DNA from: JAFGTE01 sp965369305
GTDB taxonomy: Bacteria; Patescibacteriota; Gracilibacteria; UM-FILTER-43-11
Reading direction: 5' to 3'
Length of the DNA: 18,550 nucleotides
NCBI GenBank assembly: GCA_965369305.1
Contig: CBDUQG010000015.1
Coordinates: 1 to 18,550 of the forward strand
The notes under the pieces: model-generated
What the model saw: only the letters and a program-made list of their open reading frames with translations
The model's database searches: none
What the model was told of the DNA's origin: nothing
Position numbers and translations under genes: made by a program
Shown: in pieces, positions 14,761 to 18,550 of the stretch
Layout of the letters: each line of letters starts with the position of its first letter
How positions within the stretch are numbered: the first letter of the stretch is position 1

Positions 14761-14791
14761 ACTTAAAAGGTTAGGAGGGGCACAGGTAAAC

Positions 14792-14820
14792 AATTTAGAA
14801 CATTTTTTCGTTTTTGTCAA
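14792..14820 (-). promoter_or_regulatory. Promoter for the 365-residue gene
   Basis: Minus strand TTGACA (14815-14820, perfect), a 17-nt spacer and TAAATT (14792-14797). Initiation near 14785 gives a leader of about 25 nt to the ATG at 14760. Confidence 0.65.
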
Positions 14821-14829
14821 TCTTTTGAC

Positions 14830-14857
14830 TTTACAAAGCCATGTTTCTTGATATAAT
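14830..14857 (+). promoter_or_regulatory. Promoter for the 123-residue acidic gene
   Basis: TTTACA (14830-14835), a 16-nt spacer and a perfect TATAAT (14852-14857). A better -35 hexamer, TTGACT (14825-14830), would need a 21-nt spacer. Initiation near 14864 gives a leader of about 18 nt. The -35 region is 5-10 nt from the -35 of the divergent promoter. Confidence 0.6.
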
Positions 14858-14881
14858 GAAGTTGCTCAATAAGACAATGTC

Positions 14882-15253
14882 ATGGGAGCCAATATTCATA
14901 CACCACAGCTGGAAGTAGCTACGCCCTCTATTGAAGTTGAAGTTCTTTCTCCAGAAGAAAAGGGGCGTGTTACGGCAGAACTGATGTGGGATGAAACGCC
15001 TGCAGCGGAACTTCCTGAGGTTGCTAAAAGGGTTGAGGAATCAGTTTTAGACCCAACCGAGCGCAATTTTGTTATTGCTGGACTTTTGTCTATTTCTCGC
15101 GAAAAAATGGAAGCAACAATTGAGGCTACTGAGTTCGATGATGCCGACGTTATTGCAGCTATGAACGATGTTCTGGACGAAAGAGATTCTGATATAGGCC
15201 TCATTGGAGGTGGTGAACCAGAACTTGAGATTGCCGCTGAGGAAGTTGCTTAA
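14882..15253 (+). CDS. Small acidic protein of unknown function (123 aa)
   Basis: A 123-residue strongly acidic protein, not recognised. The N-terminal 50 residues are rich in Glu, Pro and Val (VEVLSPEEKG), the middle (about 55-100) looks helical with a hydrophobic patch (RNFVIAGLLSISREKM), and the end is again acidic (EPELEIAAEEVA). There are no cysteines, no signal peptide and no membrane segment. A consensus promoter 25 nt upstream and the full use of the space up to the convergent SLH gene (7 nt between stops) support a real gene. It shares a divergent promoter region with the basic-ended 365-residue protein, so an acidic/basic partner pair is conceivable but untested. Confidence 0.7.
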   Translation: MGANIHTPQLEVATPSIEVEVLSPEEKGRVTAELMWDETPAAELPEVAKRVEESVLDPTERNFVIAGLLSISREKMEATIEATEFDDADVIAAMNDVLDERDSDIGLIGGGEPELEIAAEEVA

Positions 15254-15260
15254 CTTGCTT

Positions 15261-17294
15261 TTACTCCTTTCCGTCGCGTAGCTCGATGGCTTTTACGGCG
15301 AGCTTCGCCATTTCGCCACGCTTCATTTGCCTGCCAGGTCCAAAGGTGTCGTATTGAATGGTTCCATTAGGGAGCCTTATTCCGTCTACCAGTCGGTGCT
15401 GAACGGCAAAGTTCACTGACGGGAAATACCACTCCCAGGTGAGGATGTCGTTGAAGTCATCGGTCCTTTGGCCAACGGAGCCCAGGTCAAACTGGAAGCC
15501 GGCCATCAGAATCTTAATGGCTTCTACTTTGTTAATGGGTTCATCAGGCTTGAAGGAGCCATCTGGATAGCCATTAATAAGCCCTAGCTCCTTGGCGCGT
15601 TTAATGTATGGCACGTACCAGGCATAGAGTGGTACGTCGAAAAACGGCGCACTCTCAACATTTTCAAAGGGGTCTACTTCTTCTCCCATAGCGTTGAGGG
15701 CGATTTTGGTGAATTCAGCACGGGTTAGAAGGTCGTCAGGTGCAAAAATGCCCTTATCCTTACCTTTTACATGATCCCAGCGGTATAGCTGCTCGATGTA
15801 ATTCTTTGCCCAGTGATCGATGGTGTCTTTGAAAACAATAGAGTTATAGCTTTGTCCTGGCTGGGCGACGAAAAAGGTTCCTGAGCTGTCTGCGGTGATA
15901 CTGACCGTACTATCTTCACCATCTTCGTTGACGCTCACCAAAGAAGGGTCGTGCACAAAGTATTCCTCGGTGAATGAATCAAAGGTAAAGACAGTGATTT
16001 TGGCTCCTACGTCATAACGATCTGAAAAGGGGACAGTGATTTTGACCGGTGGGTTGAACTTTATTTCTCCTCCTTCAGCTGGTTCAAGGTGAAAAATAGA
16101 CTTGAAGCTGTAGCCAAAATTGATAGGGAAAGATTTGGTATAAAGATTGTCAGGTGGCTTTATGTAACCTGTGAAGTTACTACCATCTGTATTGGTGATG
16201 TGAGTGTCTCTTTCCAGGTCAATGGCTGTTCCACCCTCCAGATCGACAAAATGAATGGGGCGAGGGACAACTCCTTCATGTTCCGGCGTGATATATAGAG
16301 CAGGTCTTGTACTAATGGTCATGGGTGTGTCAGAGCCAAAGGAAGGGGCGGTGGCTGCGTTGAGCTTGTAATCATCTGCATCCTGGTCACCCAGTCTGAT
16401 CACGCAGACATTACTCTTTAAAACGAAGCCATAATTACATTCCTCTACGCGGCATTCTGGGTAGGCGGTGACGCTTTTTGCATTAGGTCTTTCAGCACAG
16501 TCAAACGTGTAATTTGCCGTTTGAACTTCACTCCGATTTCCCTTAGCATCTATCCCAAAGTACTTGAGAGTTGTATTGGTTTTGATGCTCAGTGAGGTGC
16601 CGAACACCTTTCCGTGTTCGCTGGGTGTTGTTCCATCCAGGGTGTAGTAAACCTTGGCCCCTTCATCTATGTACTCTTCGCTAAATGTTAGTTCCCCATC
16701 GTAGGGAGTGAGGGTGACTGATTGTCCGACGCTGTATTGCCCTCCCGGAGGTCGGACAACAATGTTTGGTGGTTCAATATCTATGTATTCACCTGTGTAG
16801 AAGGCCACGACGAAGCGTTCGTAGTTTGTGTTTCCTTCAACATCTTTGATTTTCTCGATGATGAGCCCGTAGTCCTGATCCCCTTTGAGGTCTTCCAGGA
16901 TTTTGATGGTCAGATCTTTCTGATTTTCTGACAGATCGTATTCAATCTCAAGCGGCTCGTTGAATTCTTTAAAAATGATGTTGTATCCATTGATGCTTGC
17001 AGGGTCAACCGGTTCTGAAAACGTCACGTACAGTGAATCAGTGAGCGTTGAAACTTCCGTTTGCCCATCTACAATGCTGGTAGCGATGACTTCCGGGGGT
17101 GTCATGTCTTCGAGTTTGCAATAAGAGCTACAACCATCACGATTGCCAAAATTGCCATCATCGCACTCTTCTCCAAGTTCCGTGCTAAGTAAGCCATCCC
17201 CACAATAAAGGGCCTCCTCGGCCAAAGTGGGGGAGTGGATGATTAACAGAAGTAAAACAGAAAGGCTTAGTTTTTTTAGAAAGTCTATTTTCAT
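15261..17294 (-). CDS. Secreted S-layer-type protein: Cys-rich repeat, Ig-like, CHB_HEX_C-like and three SLH domains
   Basis: A 677-residue exported surface protein. A signal peptide (about 1-25, cleavage near TLAEE) is followed by a DUF4215/Myxococcus-type Cys-rich repeat with C31, C44, C55 and C59 (CGDG...EECDDGN...DGC..YC), an SbsA/Big_5-like Ig domain (about 65-168: FSEPVDPASINGYNI, DLKGDQDYGL), a chitobiase/hexosaminidase C-terminal-like domain (about 173-264: VYYTLDGTTPS, YFGIDAKGN), and a second Cys-rich stretch (266-297). A beta-rich region of unknown type covers 300-480. Three SLH repeats follow (about 488-535, 551-598, 613-670; HWAKNYIEQLYRW, YPDGSFKPDEPINKVEAIKI, FGPGRQMKRGEMAKL). 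SLH domains normally bind pyruvylated secondary wall polymer. It starts 10 nt after efp and is probably cotranscribed. Confidence 0.9.
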   Translation of the reverse strand: MKIDFLKKLSLSVLLLLIIHSPTLAEEALYCGDGLLSTELGEECDDGNFGNRDGCSSYCKLEDMTPPEVIATSIVDGQTEVSTLTDSLYVTFSEPVDPASINGYNIIFKEFNEPLEIEYDLSENQKDLTIKILEDLKGDQDYGLIIEKIKDVEGNTNYERFVVAFYTGEYIDIEPPNIVVRPPGGQYSVGQSVTLTPYDGELTFSEEYIDEGAKVYYTLDGTTPSEHGKVFGTSLSIKTNTTLKYFGIDAKGNRSEVQTANYTFDCAERPNAKSVTAYPECRVEECNYGFVLKSNVCVIRLGDQDADDYKLNAATAPSFGSDTPMTISTRPALYITPEHEGVVPRPIHFVDLEGGTAIDLERDTHITNTDGSNFTGYIKPPDNLYTKSFPINFGYSFKSIFHLEPAEGGEIKFNPPVKITVPFSDRYDVGAKITVFTFDSFTEEYFVHDPSLVSVNEDGEDSTVSITADSSGTFFVAQPGQSYNSIVFKDTIDHWAKNYIEQLYRWDHVKGKDKGIFAPDDLLTRAEFTKIALNAMGEEVDPFENVESAPFFDVPLYAWYVPYIKRAKELGLINGYPDGSFKPDEPINKVEAIKILMAGFQFDLGSVGQRTDDFNDILTWEWYFPSVNFAVQHRLVDGIRLPNGTIQYDTFGPGRQMKRGEMAKLAVKAIELRDGKE

Positions 17295-17304
17295 CTTATT
17301 TTCT

Positions 17305-17865
17305 TTAGCTGGCTCGACTGTCGTAAAGACCGGTTCCGGTGTTCACGATAATTTTGTCACCTTCTTTAACAAAAAGAGGGACATTAACGGTTGTTCCTGT
17401 TTCTAAGGTGGCTGGCTTGCTGCCTCCCTGGGCGGTATCACCCTTCACACCGGGAACAGTACTGGTCACCTCTAAGGTTACTTTAATAGGTGGTTGAACA
17501 CCGATGGGGTTTTCCTCGAACAGGGTTACATAAACTTCGGTATCTTCCTTGAGGTATTTCAACACATCTTCGATGTTGGCTGTTTCAATCTGGAATTGTT
17601 CAAAGCTTTCGTTGTCCATGAAGTGGGCACTGGATCCATCGCTATAAAGGTATTGGCATTTTCGGCGCTCTACATTGGCAAATTCAAAGCTTTCGCCAGC
17701 CAAAAAAGTCTTGTCCAGGGAGTTTCCAGTGATCAAGTTCCTTAGCTTAGTGCGCATGACGGGTTTTCCGGCATCCTTACGCATGAACTGATTGGAAAGC
17801 ACGACGTACGGATCTCCGTTTACTTTGACGACACTACCGGTGCGAATGTCTGTGAGGTTTCCCAT
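17305..17865 (-). CDS. efp: Translation elongation factor P
   Basis: A 186-residue EF-P, which enters the ribosomal E site and helps peptide-bond formation at consecutive prolines. All three domains are visible: KOW-like (1-64, GSVVKVNGDPYVVL and RTKLRNLITG), OB domain 2 (YLYSDGSSAHFMDNESFEQ) and domain 3 ending in NVPLFVKEGDKIIVNTGTGLYDSRA. The start is the ATG at 17863-17865: an upstream in-frame start at 17904 lies before the predicted -10 box and adds non-family residues. The conserved loop PGKG is replaced: ungapped alignment of FMRKDAGKPVMRTKL with the E. coli loop puts A32 where K34 is normally modified. The SLH protein gene follows after 10 nt. Confidence 0.95.
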   Translation of the reverse strand: MGNLTDIRTGSVVKVNGDPYVVLSNQFMRKDAGKPVMRTKLRNLITGNSLDKTFLAGESFEFANVERRKCQYLYSDGSSAHFMDNESFEQFQIETANIEDVLKYLKEDTEVYVTLFEENPIGVQPPIKVTLEVTSTVPGVKGDTAQGGSKPATLETGTTVNVPLFVKEGDKIIVNTGTGLYDSRAS

Positions 17866-17892
17866 TAAATACAAGTGAATTATTTCAGGAGG

Positions 17893-17901
17893 ATTATAGC
17901 A
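17893..17901 (-). promoter_or_regulatory. Extended -10 promoter for efp
   Basis: Minus strand TGC-TATAAT, hexamer at 17893-17898. A -35 match is weak (TTAGTA, 17915-17920). Initiation near 17886 gives a leader of about 20 nt before the ATG at 17865, supporting that start. Confidence 0.6.
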
Positions 17902-17927
17902 CAAAATGGCTAATTACTAATATTAAG

Positions 17928-17969
17928 AATCCTCTCTGGTCCCGACCGAAGTCAGATCCAGAGAGGATT
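17928..17969. repeat. Perfect 12-bp inverted repeat, possible terminator
   Basis: AATCCTCTCTGG (17928-17939) and its exact complement CCAGAGAGGATT (17958-17969) flank 18 nt. On the minus strand it would end transcripts from the acidic open frame to its right, but no real T-run follows on either strand, so it may instead be another RNA structure or a protein-binding site. The surrounding 17866-18079 gap holds the efp promoter, this repeat, and no gene I can support. Confidence 0.6.
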
Positions 17970-18079
17970 AAGTTTGCCACCGCTCGCTGTCAGAACATGA
18001 GGACTACCTGCGCCAGATGTGTAGCCTGCTGCCCAAAAGACATTCTGGTGACTAATAAGCACCTACCTTTCTTGCCCCT

Positions 18080-18550
18080 TCACTCCTGCTCGTCGCTTGC
18101 GTCGTCCTCGGACGGCTTCTTGTCGTCACCGTCGTCGGCATCCGCCGGCTCTTCTGCGCCGCCGGCATCCTCGTCGTCGGCCTCCGCCGATTCGACGGGG
18201 GTTTCTTCCTCTGCATCCGGCTCGCTTGCAGCCATGTGCTTCTGGAAGATGCCGAGCAGGTCCGGGAGCATCGCCTCCGTATCGATCACCCCGAGAGAAT
18301 CGAGGTACTCGCGAAGGTCTGCTTCCACAGGGCTCTCGGTTTCGTCCTCGTCGTCAGTGCCAGGGTCGTCGCTGCCAGCTTCCTCGTCCTCGGGAGCTTC
18401 GTCGGTCTTCTCCGCTTCCGCTTCCTCGTCCTCGTTGGCTTGCTCGGTCTCCTCGGACGGCTCGTCTTCGTTGGCTTCCTTGGGAGCTTCTGCCTCGGCC
18501 GTTTCGTCCGTGGCTTTGGCTTCTTTTCCCTCAGCGCCTTCTTCTTCTTC
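18080..18550 (-). CDS. Partial open frame: C-terminal part of a very acidic, Ala/Glu/Asp-rich protein
   Basis: The frame is open from the right edge of the window (no start inside) to TGA at 18080-18082, giving at least 156 residues. About two thirds are low-complexity Glu, Asp and Ala, with a short ordered-looking island of about 35 residues (ADLREYLDSLGVIDTEAM, LPDLLGIFQKHMA) that looks like an amphipathic helical segment. The GTG at 18326-18328 is internal and need not be a start. Codons favour GAG, GAC, GCC and TCG, and the DNA is clearly more GC-rich than the rest of the window. I do not recognise the protein; an acidic C-terminal extension of some larger protein is likely. The opposite strand is also open but serine-rich, and is probably a shadow. 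Confidence 0.5.
   Translation of the reverse strand, partial: EEEEGAEGKEAKATDETAEAEAPKEANEDEPSEETEQANEDEEAEAEKTDEAPEDEEAGSDDPGTDDEDETESPVEADLREYLDSLGVIDTEAMLPDLLGIFQKHMAASEPDAEEETPVESAEADDEDAGGAEEPADADDGDDKKPSEDDASDEQE

Noticed and set aside
14758..14820. Longer N-terminus for the 365-residue protein starting at TTG 14820
   Set aside because: The TTG is part of a perfect TTGACA -35 box whose -10 lies downstream, so the transcript would not contain it; the ATG at 14760 fits the predicted transcription start.
17928..17969. Insertion-sequence end or transposon inverted repeat
   Set aside because: The arms are only 18 nt apart, with no transposase gene and no flanking target duplication.
18080..18550. 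Serine-rich open frame on the plus strand opposite the acidic frame
   Set aside because: It is the mirror of Glu/Asp/Ala codons, has no plausible start signal or domain, and the minus-strand reading ends in a stop with a more protein-like ordered island.
1..18550. UGA recoded as Gly or Trp
   Set aside because: argS, thyA and several other genes end at UGA exactly where the protein families end, and no in-frame UGA interrupts a recognisable gene.
1..18550. CRISPR array, rRNA, riboswitch or toxin-antitoxin pair
   Set aside because: I looked on both strands and found no regularly spaced direct repeats other than the protein repeats at 8271-8561, and no conserved RNA motif beyond tRNA-Phe.

Overview
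The window looks like chromosomal DNA of a bacterium with a small, tightly packed genome, most likely a Patescibacteria (CPR) member, perhaps Peregrinibacteria-like. The reasons are the PrgI/TraC-like type IV secretion remnant, the conserved CPR-style membrane protein after pgk, a surface protein combining a Cys-rich repeat with SLH domains, an unusual ArgRS ATP motif, and 1-30 bp intergenic gaps. UGA is used as a stop (argS, thyA and others), which argues against the UGA-recoded Gracilibacteria and Absconditabacteria. The lineage call is inference; no rRNA gene is present.

Layout. (1) 40-3379, minus strand: a four-gene run of a CNNM/CorC-type protein, a DedA-UppP fusion, a zinc-ribbon protein and a GNAT acetyltransferase. 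(2) 3481-6014, plus strand: argS, tRNA-Phe(GAA) 14 nt behind it, and two small unknown genes, each with its own promoter. (3) 6011-7898, minus: thyA-folA-bcp with overlapping ends (thymidylate and folate cycle plus a peroxiredoxin). (4) 7965-8720, minus: a membrane-anchored protein with a six-copy GPGSG stalk and a Cys-rich head. (5) 8843-11715, plus: pgk followed after 2 nt by a large single-pass membrane protein. (6) 11718-13575, minus: PrgI-like and TraC-like proteins without an adjacent ATPase. (7) 13663-15253: two unknown genes transcribed divergently from back-to-back promoters. (8) 15261-17865, minus: efp followed by an SLH-domain surface protein. (9) 17866-18550: a 12-bp inverted repeat, then the 3' end of a very acidic, GC-rich open frame that runs off the window and differs in composition from everything else.

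Expression signals are consistent. Recognisable -10 boxes, several of extended TGN type, lie about 15-30 nt upstream of the starts, and no start has a convincing Shine-Dalgarno sequence. Convergent genes meet within 0-7 nt, and only one convincing intrinsic terminator is visible. The observations most worth follow-up are the DedA-UppP fusion (a possible single-chain undecaprenyl-phosphate recycling enzyme), an EF-P whose loop-tip lysine is replaced by alanine, the ATPase-less PrgI/TraC pair beside a conserved membrane protein, the stalk protein whose repeats are identical in protein but scrambled in codons, and the compositional break at the right edge.
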